Shown: positions 24,049 to 32,437 of the stretch, in pieces
Position numbering within the stretch: position 1 is the first letter of the stretch
Layout of the letters: the number at the start of each line of letters is the position of its first letter
Assembly (NCBI GenBank): GCA_016933025.1
Contig: JAFGBT010000002.1
Location: 1-44,274 of the forward strand
Direction of reading: 5' to 3'
Length of the DNA: 44,274 nucleotides
Origin: Spirochaetota bacterium
Lineage (GTDB): Bacteria > Spirochaetota > UBA4802 > UBA5550
Notes under the pieces: generated by a model
The model's input: the letters and a program-made list of their open reading frames with translations, nothing else
Told to the model about the DNA's origin: nothing
The model's database searches: none
Translations under genes and position numbers: made by a program

Positions 24049-24560
24049 GGAAACGGCTGAAATCGACGACCATATCGGTGGCGCCGGACACCGGAACGGT
24101 GCGAAAGGTCAAATCGAGAACGGTCCAGGCCGGCGACAAGTCTATTATCACGAAAACGGAAATTGAAAGCGTTCCGCCCGTTTTCCTCGGCGGCCGCCCT
24201 CCTAAGAATTTCAAGCATGCCGAAAAGATCGACGGCCATCTTGATCCGGCAATGTACGAATTCGGGGGTTATTCTCCGGGGCAGCGCAATAAGACGAACA
24301 CGAAACGCAGGTTCTGGAGAGCGTTCTGGGCAGGGTCTTCCGGGCAATTCTCGAAGCGAGCGTTCTTTTTCTCTTTCTTCGCGTTCATTTCGGTGGCATA
24401 TATCGTCTTCTGCATGATAGGCCTGCTGCTATTCGACGAAAAGCTTGGCCTTTTCATATTCGGATCGAACGCGGCGTTCGGTCTCAATTATTATAAGAAT
24501 GAACGGGACAAGGACTCGAATGGAGGGCCCGTTTATGGCGGGAAGCCCCCTGTCATATAA
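24045..24560 (+). CDS. Hypothetical phage membrane protein
   Basis: The 171-residue protein is basic over its first 100 residues and has a strongly hydrophobic region of one or two spans at about 105-150 (AFFFSFFAFISVAYIVFCMIG begins it). The ATG overlaps the previous stop (ATGA). The family is not recognised. With the preceding membrane protein it may belong to a lysis set. Confidence 0.65.
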   Translation: MRKRLKSTTISVAPDTGTVRKVKSRTVQAGDKSIITKTEIESVPPVFLGGRPPKNFKHAEKIDGHLDPAMYEFGGYSPGQRNKTNTKRRFWRAFWAGSSGQFSKRAFFFSFFAFISVAYIVFCMIGLLLFDEKLGLFIFGSNAAFGLNYYKNERDKDSNGGPVYGGKPPVI

Positions 24561-24948
24561 GGACGAAGCGATCGCGATCATCGCCGACGCATGCGACGAG
24601 GCGATTCACCAGGCGAACGAGGGATATTCGTCATATGAGGTAATGCTCTTTCCCGTCAAGCGCACGCTGGCGAGAAAATGGCTTGTCATGCCTGACGAAT
24701 GCCGCCGGCGCGCCCTGGACGATCCCGAATATTCCCTCCTGGTCCTCGAGGCCTCGTCCGTTTCATCGATTGACTCGGTGACGGAACTCGCGGAAAAGAT
24801 CATGGCCCGGTCCAAACGCTTCGAAACGCACGCTGGCCTGTGCCTCCGGGTCAAGAGAAACCTCCGCCAACAGATTGAAGCGAGCGATGGGTCCCGGGAA
24901 TCGGCCAGGAGGATCCTCAATCGCATGATATTCCCGGCATACAGGTAG
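24535..24948 (+). CDS. Hypothetical pre-terminase phage protein
   Basis: The 137-residue protein is helical and basic and sits where Mu encodes gp26/gp27 next to the terminase. The ATG at 24535 has GGAGG eight bases upstream; an ATG five codons earlier (24520) with AAGGA is an alternative. The start overlaps the membrane-protein gene by 26 bp. No family was recognised with confidence. Confidence 0.65.
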   Translation: MAGSPLSYKDEAIAIIADACDEAIHQANEGYSSYEVMLFPVKRTLARKWLVMPDECRRRALDDPEYSLLVLEASSVSSIDSVTELAEKIMARSKRFETHAGLCLRVKRNLRQQIEASDGSRESARRILNRMIFPAYR

Positions 24949-24950
24949 TT

Positions 24951-25517
24951 ATGGCATACAACGATACGATTAAACTCCGCGCTTATACCATGTATCTCCA
25001 GGGTGCGAGCTACGAGGAGATCGCGCGGGATCTCAGGAAAAGCTTCGGCGAGAAAAAGCTCAAGGGTACAACGGTCAGATCATGGGCCGAGAAACCCGAT
25101 GACCGTGGCGAGACATGGGAGGATCACCGGAACCGCGTGAAGGCGGTCATGCGTCGCAACGCGGAGGACGCGGCGGCCACGAAACTCGCCGATATTCGGG
25201 CCAAGTCAGAAACCATTCTCGAAAAGCTGTACAAGCAGCTCACGGAAAGATCTCCCAAGGTCAAGTCATTCGAGGGGGCTGTATATGCTTTCAAAACCAT
25301 ATCTGAATTCTCCCTGGCGCTGGACGACAAAAACCGGGAACAGCTCCATCCCCTGTTGGTGGTACAGGCCATGCTCGAGGTGTTCCAGGAGATACCGGAA
25401 GTGCGGCGTGTGATTAAGACAAATTGGGAGCGCATTTACATTGAAATCCAGGAGCGGCTCAAGATCGAGAAAAAACCAGTCAATCAGGCCGTAATCGTAT
25501 ATGAGCCGGATAAATAA
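24951..25517 (+). CDS. Small terminase subunit-like protein (DUF1804-like)
   Basis: The 188-residue protein has an N-terminal HTH (YTMYLQGASYEEIARDLRKSF... TTVRSWAEK) followed by GETWEDHRNRV, a pattern of the Mu gp26/gp27-type small terminase (DUF1804-like) family, then a helical oligomerisation region. It would recognise phage DNA and load it on the large terminase for packaging. It overlaps the large-terminase start by 17 bp. Confidence 0.75.
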   Translation: MAYNDTIKLRAYTMYLQGASYEEIARDLRKSFGEKKLKGTTVRSWAEKPDDRGETWEDHRNRVKAVMRRNAEDAAATKLADIRAKSETILEKLYKQLTERSPKVKSFEGAVYAFKTISEFSLALDDKNREQLHPLLVVQAMLEVFQEIPEVRRVIKTNWERIYIEIQERLKIEKKPVNQAVIVYEPDK

Positions 25518-26931
25518 TGAATTACTCGAAAATGTACTGGTCGAGGGGACCAGGAAATTTTCCAAGCCAAAGCGCGCGGACCGCAATGTATATGGAAAGA
25601 TTCATGGAGCCAACCGGCTGTTGGCCTATTACCGGTACATCAATCCGCGCTTCGATACTCCGCGGCATATCAAGCTCATAGCGGAGAAGCTCACGGCCGT
25701 CGCCGCGGGAAAAACGAAGCGGCTTATCATAAACATGCCGCCGCAGCATGGCAAGACGGAGATATGCTCGAAGTGTTTTCCTACCTGGGTGATGGGGCGC
25801 CGTCCCGACAGCCATATTATTGTGTCGAGTTACAGCACTGAACGCGCCGAATACCTGACACGATGGCAGCGCGACACCTGCACGCTCCCGGAATACCGGG
25901 TCATCTTCCCCGAGGTCCTTGTCGGGAAGGCAGAGCTACAAAAAAAAGATCAATGGGAAACGAGCGCCGGCGGTCTGGTCATCGGCGCCGGCATCCAGGG
26001 AGCCATCACCGGTTTCGGGGCGAGCCTGGGGATCATCGATGACCCGGTCAAGGACTACCAGACCGCGATATCGGAGCTCGTATCGGACGCCATTTGGGAT
26101 TGGTATCGATCCACGTTTTACTCCCGTCTAACTGAAGACGCGCCTATCGTCGTCATTATGACTCGATGGATGTCTAACGACCTGACCGGACGGCTCATTA
26201 ACGAACAGGGTCTTATCGAAGACGGTGGCGAATGGGACCGGCTGAAGCTGCCTGCCCTCGATCTGGAAGGAAACGCCCTGTGGCCCGAGCGCTACAGCGC
26301 GGAATATCTCATGGAGACAAGGAAAAACATTGGCGAGAAGATGTTCTCCTCGCTTTATCAACAGGATCCCATAGACATCATAGAGCGGCTATTTGCCGAT
26401 CCGAAGTTTGAGGAGCCTCCACGGGATTTGAAAAAGATCGGATACCTTGACCCGTCGTTTGGCGGATCCGATTATTCAGCCCTCGCCATCGGCGGCATTC
26501 ACCGGAAGGATGAAGGTGAAGGCGTAATTTACATTACCGCCGGCGAGATATGGAAAGGACAGATAGACGTCACTTACGATAAAACCGAGAAAATCTGTAA
26601 ATCGTTGAATATCGGCACATTGTATGTGGAGGCAAATCAGGCACAGAAGGCCCTGGCGCATGAATTCCGCAAGCGCGGCATCATCGTGCGGGAAGTCCAG
26701 AACATGACCAACAAGCACCTGCGGATCATGAATGACGTGAAAGTGCCCTGGTCGCGGATCCGGTTCTCGCGGGCAGTGAGCGACGCCTTCCTGAAACAGG
26801 TTTTGAATTACAGCGAGCTGGCCCGGCATGACGACGCGCCTGATTCGCTGGCCGGATTGATCAAGCAGCTCGGCCAAGGCGGGCCTTCCATAGAGAGGCG
26901 GTATGATTTCATCAAGAGTTTATGGCGGTAG
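25501..26931 (+). CDS. Large terminase subunit (TerL)
   Basis: The 476-residue protein contains an N-terminal packaging ATPase with Walker A-like PPQHGKTE (80-87), Walker B LGIIDDP (176-182) and a TRW coupling segment (MTRWMSND), and a C-terminal RNase H-like nuclease with Asp317 in YLDPSFGG and Asp444 and Asp448 in DDAPDS. It cuts and pumps phage DNA into proheads; in transposable phages packaging is by headful from integrated copies. The length is typical. It overlaps both neighbours slightly, as expected in a packed late operon. Confidence 0.95.
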   Translation: MSRINNELLENVLVEGTRKFSKPKRADRNVYGKIHGANRLLAYYRYINPRFDTPRHIKLIAEKLTAVAAGKTKRLIINMPPQHGKTEICSKCFPTWVMGRRPDSHIIVSSYSTERAEYLTRWQRDTCTLPEYRVIFPEVLVGKAELQKKDQWETSAGGLVIGAGIQGAITGFGASLGIIDDPVKDYQTAISELVSDAIWDWYRSTFYSRLTEDAPIVVIMTRWMSNDLTGRLINEQGLIEDGGEWDRLKLPALDLEGNALWPERYSAEYLMETRKNIGEKMFSSLYQQDPIDIIERLFADPKFEEPPRDLKKIGYLDPSFGGSDYSALAIGGIHRKDEGEGVIYITAGEIWKGQIDVTYDKTEKICKSLNIGTLYVEANQAQKALAHEFRKRGIIVREVQNMTNKHLRIMNDVKVPWSRIRFSRAVSDAFLKQVLNYSELARHDDAPDSLAGLIKQLGQGGPSIERRYDFIKSLWR

Positions 26932-28364
26932 ACATGACTGAAATGAAACGAAAAAGATCAACCAGGACGATACAGCATCGTTATGACGGGATGATGGACA
27001 CAAAATCCGGCCGCGGGACCTCGAAGGACCGCATCACGGTCATGACAGCGAATCCTCGGCGCTTCACGCCGACTGAAATGCGCCAGTGGTACCTGGCGAG
27101 CGGTTTTATCCAGAACATCGTTGACGGACCGGCCGAGGACGCCACCAGGGAATGGATCACCATCAAGACGAACCGCGACGATGACAACCAGGAAACCGGC
27201 ACCAAGGGCCTTGGTATTTCACGCATTATTCAGAACCGCATGACCGAGCTGGGATTCAGGGAAAAGCTCAAGGACCTCATTCGATTCTCTCGCCTGTATA
27301 ACGAAGGAGGAATTCTTTTTTTTGGTATCATGGCGAACAAACCTCAGGTTGCCGCCGAATTGGCAACGCAGATGCCAGAAGAAATCATTTCTCTGGATTA
27401 TATCAATGTCATCTCGCCGGATTATTTTACCATTAACGATGTGAATATCGATCCGCTTTCGAAAATTTACCGTCAGCCGAAGATCAGCGTGCAAGGCAAG
27501 GAGGTCCATCTATCCAGACTTTCGTGGATGGTCCACAGCTACCTCCCCGAAGAGCGCCGCGGGGTGTCGGTCGTCGAGACGATACTGGACGCCATACTCG
27601 CCCAGGACACGAGCCTCTGGAGCGTGAACCACCTGGTCTATATGATGGGACTCTGGATATTCAAGAGCCAGAAGGTCGAGGACCTCTCGCCGGATAAGCT
27701 CGCCGAGTTTTTAATGAAGATGCAGGCGATGATCTCCACAATGAGCTTCGCGGGAATCGCAAAGGATGAGGATATTAGCCGCGTCGCGAACATGGACGTG
27801 AACAGCAATTTGAAGCAGCTTTTCGACTTCATATTCGAGAACTTGGCCGGGCTCGCGCGCATGCCGAAAAGCCGCATCATGGGACAGAGCCAGGGCGTCA
27901 TAACGTCTGGCCAGTTCGACCTGCTCAACTACTATGACAATATCGCGAAGTTCCAGGAGCTGGAATGCCGTCAGATCATAGAGCGCGTGATCTCCATGAT
28001 AGTGCGGGAAAAGAACGGTCCGGTCACGAAGGCCCTCGGAGGTTCCAGCGAGGGCCTCGACTGGGAATTCACGTTCAATTCGCTCTGGCGCATCGGTCCG
28101 ATCGAGCAGTCGGATATTGACCTGAAACATTCTCAATCTGACCAGATTTATATCACGACAGCGGTGCTGGGTCCCGAAGAGGTCCGCGAAAGAAGGTTCA
28201 AGGACTTGGAACAATACCCGGCCTGGGAGAAGGCACCGATCAATTTCAAGACGCCGGCGCTCAAGCCGGTTGAGGGGGAAAAAGACAAGAAATCATTTGC
28301 CCAACAGGGCGGCGAAAATCAGCCGGAGTTAGGCAACATCGGCCCCGGCAGACAGACGCAATAA
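26922..28364 (+). CDS. Portal protein (DUF1073-type)
   Basis: The 480-residue protein resembles DUF1073-type phage portals: an early QNIVDGPAEDATREWITI segment, a central region (IISLDYINVISPDYF), and the conserved LARMPKSRIMGQSQGV...SGQFDLLNYYDNIAKFQELE near 310-350. It would form the dodecameric channel at one head vertex. It lies between TerL and the MuF-type head gene, as in Mu (gp28-gp29-gp30), though Mu itself has a DUF935 portal. Confidence 0.88.
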   Translation: MAVDMTEMKRKRSTRTIQHRYDGMMDTKSGRGTSKDRITVMTANPRRFTPTEMRQWYLASGFIQNIVDGPAEDATREWITIKTNRDDDNQETGTKGLGISRIIQNRMTELGFREKLKDLIRFSRLYNEGGILFFGIMANKPQVAAELATQMPEEIISLDYINVISPDYFTINDVNIDPLSKIYRQPKISVQGKEVHLSRLSWMVHSYLPEERRGVSVVETILDAILAQDTSLWSVNHLVYMMGLWIFKSQKVEDLSPDKLAEFLMKMQAMISTMSFAGIAKDEDISRVANMDVNSNLKQLFDFIFENLAGLARMPKSRIMGQSQGVITSGQFDLLNYYDNIAKFQELECRQIIERVISMIVREKNGPVTKALGGSSEGLDWEFTFNSLWRIGPIEQSDIDLKHSQSDQIYITTAVLGPEEVRERRFKDLEQYPAWEKAPINFKTPALKPVEGEKDKKSFAQQGGENQPELGNIGPGRQTQ

Positions 28365-28496
28365 AAGGGCAATTTCAAGGGGGTCTCCTTCGGGGGTGTC
28401 CGAATGTACCGGAAACGGTTCTGGAAGTTTTTGGAAGCGGTTTCACGCAGTCTGGTAAGGTCTTAAAAGTATATCTCAAACAACAAGGAGTTTGTT

Positions 28497-28622
28497 ATGA
28501 AAGAATGGCTGGAGAAACTCTGGTCGAACCACAAAAAGAAGATCATAATAGCGGGGATTGTCATAGTCGCCGCCGTCGTGATTTTCGGATATGGCTGCCA
28601 CGTCGGCATGGGCTGTCAATAG
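28497..28622 (+). CDS. Small single-span membrane peptide
   Basis: This 41-residue product starts MKEWLEKLWSNHKKK, followed by one hydrophobic span (IIIAGIVIVAAVVIFGYG) and a short Cys-containing tail (CHVGMGCQ). AAGGAG stands a few bases before the ATG. It lies alone between the portal and the MuF gene. It could be a holin-like or toxin-like peptide; the two cysteines could permit disulfide bonding outside the membrane. Confidence 0.7.
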   Translation: MKEWLEKLWSNHKKKIIIAGIVIVAAVVIFGYGCHVGMGCQ

Positions 28623-28645
28623 ACCGAAAACGTTAAAAAATGAAG

Positions 28646-28673
28646 ATGGTCCCGGCGCGTGCGCCGGGACCAT
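28646..28673. repeat. Perfect 13-bp inverted repeat before the MuF gene
   Basis: The arms atggtcccggcgc and gcgccgggaccat are perfect complements around a 2-base centre. No T-tract follows on the plus strand, so it is not an ordinary terminator for the late operon. It ends six bases before the MuF ATG, where a ribosome site would be expected, and may fold in the mRNA to limit translation. Confidence 0.75.
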
Positions 28674-28679
28674 ACTGTT

Positions 28680-30350
28680 ATGTATCCGATAAACCTCGAA
28701 CATCAATATGAGAAATATTTCGTCGGGAGATTCGATGAATTCAATCGTCGTCTCCTGGCGAAAATCATGCCCCATCTTGATGCCTATATAGATAAAATGT
28801 TTAGCTCCTCGCCGGTGAAGCAGGATGCTCCCGAGGAGGATATTTTTCACTTCCTGGAGCAGCTTCGTCAAGAATATGGCGACTGGATACCGGCCGCTGC
28901 TATGGAAAGCGCGATCACGCGGAATTTCAGTCTGATAGATTCATGGTCTCGCGACAAGATCGTACAGCATGTCGAGACCATGGTTACCCGGCTAAATACG
29001 CCGCAGCCGCCGACGGTCACCGGCCGCCCGACTCCGGCAGGGCAGTCGGGTGAGAAATGGCTCACTACCATCGACCTGCTCAACCGTGAAAACGGCCTGG
29101 CCGCCACTCAGCTCGACCGGATCGTCAGGAGAAACCTGAACCTGGTCAAATCCCTTCAGGGCGAACAATTTGATGATGTGTATAATGTCATATCTGACGG
29201 CCTCACCAGGGGAGACGGACTCAAGACGATAACCGATAATATCCGCGAAGCCTCAAAGGTGAATCGAAGCCGCGCGAAGTTCTGGGCGCGCGACCAGGCA
29301 TCGAAGTTCTTTGGCGAGGTCACCAAGACGCGCCAGACCGGTGCCGGGATCCCCGGATATATCTGGCGAACGGTCGGAGACATCCGGGTGCGGGACTCTC
29401 ATGCGGCGGTCGCCGGGCATTATTCCGAGTGGTCCAGGCCGCCCGAAGCCGGAGTGCGGGGCGACAAGGTACATCCGGGCGAAGATTTCAATTGTCGATG
29501 CTGGGCGGAGCCGGCATTTGGACCTGAATATGCGGAAAATGAACAATCACCGTCCGATCAGCTCTCTTATACGAGGGAATCGGGAAAGGTATTCACCCCG
29601 AGCGCCTCAAGGAAAGAAGCGGAGGCATTTATCCAGAAAATTGGAGTTACGGACGATCCGGTTAATTATTCCGGATTGAATATTGATACAATAAATCGAA
29701 TCAATAAATCATTTTTCGATCTCAAACAAAAATATCCATATATCAAGCCGATCCTCATTTCAGAAACGAGAAGTAGAACTTCCGCCGGACGGGCATCGTT
29801 CAGGAGAATCCTGCTGAATAAAAAGAACTATTTTGGACAACCACAAAACGCGGTTGCCGAAAATGAATCCTTCAAGAGAACAGTGCTGGAGAGATTCATG
29901 GCGGCGACGGTTCATTATGACACCATGTTGAAAACCGGCAACAGCACTTTGATTGAACATGCCAAGCTCGATTTGGATATAGCCTCTCGTATGATGAATT
30001 TCAATAGGTTCGGAGCTTTAGTCCCGAATATGGAGTATGAATCGGTCATATATCATGAATACGGTCACGTGTTTTCAGATCAGGTATACGGCATGCTCAA
30101 CGGATCGAAGATACACCCGATAGCCTCGAAAGAACTTATTTCCGATTTTATAAATGATTGGCATGATTTATACTTGAAATTATTGGACACCGATGATATA
30201 TTCAAGATATCGATGTATGCAATCCAAAGTGAAAGCGAATGTTTCGCCGAGTGCTTTGTAATGCATAACCTCGAGGCCGCTAAATTGCCTGGTTATATCA
30301 GGGATTTCATGGCAAGGTATGTTGATAATTTTAAGTCGGTGAGAAAATGA
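28680..30350 (+). CDS. MuF head-morphogenesis protein fused to a C-terminal zincin (HEYGH) domain
   Basis: The 556-residue protein has two parts. Residues about 1-290 are a Mu F (gp30)-like head protein with FWARDQASKFF, GYIWRTVGDIRVRDSH and HPGEDFNCRCWAEP, which sits in the head and is delivered with the DNA in related phages. Residues about 300-556 are not needed for assembly: they include HEYGH (His459, Glu460, His463) and downstream Glu520/Glu524 in SECFAECF, a gluzincin-type metalloprotease pattern. This matches the MuF polymorphic-toxin arrangement, in which temperate phages carry toxin domains on MuF. The second half is more AT-rich. No Shine-Dalgarno is visible and a hairpin lies in its place. 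Toxin activity is inferred. Confidence 0.88.
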   Translation: MYPINLEHQYEKYFVGRFDEFNRRLLAKIMPHLDAYIDKMFSSSPVKQDAPEEDIFHFLEQLRQEYGDWIPAAAMESAITRNFSLIDSWSRDKIVQHVETMVTRLNTPQPPTVTGRPTPAGQSGEKWLTTIDLLNRENGLAATQLDRIVRRNLNLVKSLQGEQFDDVYNVISDGLTRGDGLKTITDNIREASKVNRSRAKFWARDQASKFFGEVTKTRQTGAGIPGYIWRTVGDIRVRDSHAAVAGHYSEWSRPPEAGVRGDKVHPGEDFNCRCWAEPAFGPEYAENEQSPSDQLSYTRESGKVFTPSASRKEAEAFIQKIGVTDDPVNYSGLNIDTINRINKSFFDLKQKYPYIKPILISETRSRTSAGRASFRRILLNKKNYFGQPQNAVAENESFKRTVLERFMAATVHYDTMLKTGNSTLIEHAKLDLDIASRMMNFNRFGALVPNMEYESVIYHEYGHVFSDQVYGMLNGSKIHPIASKELISDFINDWHDLYLKLLDTDDIFKISMYAIQSESECFAECFVMHNLEAAKLPGYIRDFMARYVDNFKSVRK

Positions 30351-30562
30351 AGACGGAATCCGATTTTTATCTGCAATGTCTCAATTGCGCCCACTATATC
30401 GGGAAAGTTCCGCCCGCCGGTCCCGATATATGCCCGGCGTTTCGTGACGGAATACCATCTGAAATCATGAATGGTGATTTCGATCACCGCAACTCCCATC
30501 CTCGCGACAACGGAATACATTTCAAACTGAAGCCGAAAAATGAAAGAGTAATGATCTACTAG
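30347..30562 (+). CDS. Small Cys-rich protein, possible partner or immunity factor of the MuF fusion
   Basis: The 71-residue protein has CLNCAHY near the N-terminus, a third cysteine in DICPAF, then the conserved-looking GIPSEIMNGDFDHR and a C-terminal HPRDNGIHFKL. This is a widely seen small protein pattern whose role I cannot name. Its ATG overlaps the MuF stop (ATGA), so it is made together with the zincin fusion. Genes directly after polymorphic toxins are often immunity genes, but this protein pattern also occurs without toxins, so the link is open. Confidence 0.65.
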   Translation: MKTESDFYLQCLNCAHYIGKVPPAGPDICPAFRDGIPSEIMNGDFDHRNSHPRDNGIHFKLKPKNERVMIY

Positions 30563-30675
30563 TGCTTTTCGCATGATTTACAACAAAAATTTTCGGACTA
30601 ATCCTTCCAAATAACCCTCAATAGAACTTCTTCGACCTTGCGAATCAGTCAAAACGGCCGTATTTTACTTCCAAC

Positions 30676-31881
30676 ATGAAGAAAAAGACGGCATATCGTT
30701 TTGACACCGGGACTATCGAGTCTCTTTCCGGCCAGGATGGTTTCCTGCGGGCCCGCGTTGCGATCGCCCGCGACGGTGTATTTCCATACCTCAATCCTGA
30801 CGGAACGATCCGGATGGAAGCGAAACTGCCGGATGAGATTTTCTCGGATATCACCATCGATACTGCCAAGGGCGTTCCGGTAACGGATGGGCATCCTCCT
30901 CTTTCAGACAACAACGGCCTTATCACTACGGAAAATTATGGCAAGTATGTTCGCGGATCCTTGGGAGATTCGGTGGATGAACGCCAGGGAATGCTCGTGG
31001 GTACCGAGACGATATTCGACGCCGGGCTCATCAATGAACTGAAAGCCGGGAGGAAGCGTGAGGTTTCAATAGGATTTCAGACCGACATTGATCCCACACC
31101 CGGCGAATATCGGGGAAAACGGTATGACGCAGTTCAGAGAAATATCCGCATCAATCATATCGCCCACGTGGACAAAGGGCGCGCCGGTGAGGATGTGCGC
31201 GCCTACCTCGATGAGGGAATTCCACAAGGCATTGAGATAGCGGTTCAACAAGAAAATACAGTCAGGAGTGATACAATGGATCTGAAGAACAAGCAAACCA
31301 GGCATGACGAGAAGACATTTCTGGAAGGGATGAAGAACTTCTTCGCGATGTTTGCGCTCAAGACGCGCAAGGATGCGGACGAATTGGCAGCAGCACAGGA
31401 GCAGCTGGCCCAGGCCGCCGATGAGGTAAAGAACGCAGCCGCTCCGGCGTCCCCGGAAGAGGCCGGCGCGATGGCCCCCATCATCGCAGCGCTGAGGGCG
31501 CAGATCGAGGCCCTGACACAGCTCCTCGAGGAAAAGACCCGGATGCTGAACGAAGCCATGGCCCCTGCGGTCCAGGACGCGGCGATCGCCGCGCGGTTAG
31601 GGATCGTGGAAGCCGCCCGGTCGGTCATGTCGGATTTCAAGCATGACGGGCTCACTAACCGCGACATCAAGCTCAAGGTAATCGAGAAAGCGCTTCCCTT
31701 CAAGGCGGAAGTGAAGATCGACAAGCTTGAAGACGTGCGGGTGGATGCCCAGTACGAGGCGGCGATGTCTTTGCTCCGCGAGAAAGCTGCCCTCAGGACC
31801 GATGAACCGTCGGCGGGAAACAGGCTTGACGAGGCAGCCATCGAGAAGAAGCGCCAGGGTCGCCTGACCCTGTGCGGATAA
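30676..31881 (+). CDS. Prohead protease/scaffold protein (DUF2213-like)
   Basis: The 401-residue protein begins with a DUF2213-type maturation protease domain (residues about 1-185: RARVAIARDGVFPY, VTDGHPP, GRKREVSIGFQ, NHIAHVDKGRAG), then continues as a coiled-coil, Ala/Glu-rich scaffold (about 200-401). Such proteins guide capsid assembly and then cleave head proteins. A second in-frame start gives the scaffold alone. The gap at 30563-30675 holds no other gene, and no good ribosome site precedes the ATG. Confidence 0.82.
   Translation: MKKKTAYRFDTGTIESLSGQDGFLRARVAIARDGVFPYLNPDGTIRMEAKLPDEIFSDITIDTAKGVPVTDGHPPLSDNNGLITTENYGKYVRGSLGDSVDERQGMLVGTETIFDAGLINELKAGRKREVSIGFQTDIDPTPGEYRGKRYDAVQRNIRINHIAHVDKGRAGEDVRAYLDEGIPQGIEIAVQQENTVRSDTMDLKNKQTRHDEKTFLEGMKNFFAMFALKTRKDADELAAAQEQLAQAADEVKNAAAPASPEEAGAMAPIIAALRAQIEALTQLLEEKTRMLNEAMAPAVQDAAIAARLGIVEAARSVMSDFKHDGLTNRDIKLKVIEKALPFKAEVKIDKLEDVRVDAQYEAAMSLLREKAALRTDEPSAGNRLDEAAIEKKRQGRLTLCG
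31276..31881 (+). CDS. Nested in-frame scaffold protein
   Basis: An ATG at 31276, inside the protease gene and in the same frame, has AGGAG seven bases upstream and begins exactly where the scaffold part starts (MDLKNKQTRHDEK). It would give a 201-residue scaffold without the protease. The same nested design occurs in Mu (I and Z) and lambda (C and Nu3). Confidence 0.65.
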   Translation: MDLKNKQTRHDEKTFLEGMKNFFAMFALKTRKDADELAAAQEQLAQAADEVKNAAAPASPEEAGAMAPIIAALRAQIEALTQLLEEKTRMLNEAMAPAVQDAAIAARLGIVEAARSVMSDFKHDGLTNRDIKLKVIEKALPFKAEVKIDKLEDVRVDAQYEAAMSLLREKAALRTDEPSAGNRLDEAAIEKKRQGRLTLCG

Positions 31882-31917
31882 TAATAAAATAAACACAACA
31901 CAACAAGGAGATTCAAT

Positions 31918-32409
31918 ATGGAAAGCGGACAATTATACGGATCGAGCGAGCTTCTGGCAGGTAAGATCGCGGAGCATCATCCGGCGGAATATATCACCTC
32001 GAAAATTGCTGAAGGAGCGATCAAATTCGGCCGCGCTCTCGTACGTGGAACCGCGGGGGACCAGGCAAAAACGCCTGCGGCCGGGACCGACAAGTTCGTC
32101 GGCGTTGCAGGCCAATCCACAGAAGCGACCGATTTCGATACCGAGGCGTATGCCGACAAGGATCCCCTCGCGTGCGTGGAGACCGGCATCGTCATGGTAT
32201 ATGTCGAGGAAGGGGTGTCCGAAAGCGATCCGGTGAGGATCCGGCATACCGCGGACTCGCCCAAGGTGCCGGGGAGCTTCTGCAAGACCGCGGATGCGGG
32301 CAAGACGTCGCTACTGACCGGAGTCGAGTTCAAGGGCTCCCGGGCCGACGCGGGCCTGGTGCCGCTCCTGGTCAAGGGAATCTTCACCACGACCGCCGAC
32401 GCGGCATAA
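31918..32409 (+). CDS. Head decoration/structural cement protein
   Basis: The 163-residue protein is Ala/Gly/Thr-rich and beta-rich, with the short-motif pattern of capsid decoration (DUF2190/gp24-like) proteins: AIKFGRALVRGTAG early and DKDPLACVETGIVMVYVEEG in the middle. It lies between the protease/scaffold and the major capsid gene, the usual place. AAGGAG precedes the ATG. It would trim or stabilise the expanded capsid. Confidence 0.75.
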   Translation: MESGQLYGSSELLAGKIAEHHPAEYITSKIAEGAIKFGRALVRGTAGDQAKTPAAGTDKFVGVAGQSTEATDFDTEAYADKDPLACVETGIVMVYVEEGVSESDPVRIRHTADSPKVPGSFCKTADAGKTSLLTGVEFKGSRADAGLVPLLVKGIFTTTADAA

Positions 32410-32437
32410 TCGTGCAATACAATCAAGGAGACACACA

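Noticed and set aside
26922..28364. Calling the DUF1073 protein an Acb1 anti-CBASS nuclease
   Set aside because: Length, position between TerL and MuF, and the portal-like NYYDNIAKFQELE region show it is a portal; no phosphodiesterase HxT motifs were seen.
28646..28673. Reading the 13-bp palindrome as a late-operon terminator
   Set aside because: No T-tract follows it on the plus strand and the next gene begins six bases later, within the same late gene order.
31245..31916. Minus-strand 223-codon Ser/Ala-rich frame
   Set aside because: It is antisense to the scaffold gene; its composition mirrors the codon pattern of Glu/Ala-rich coding sequence.
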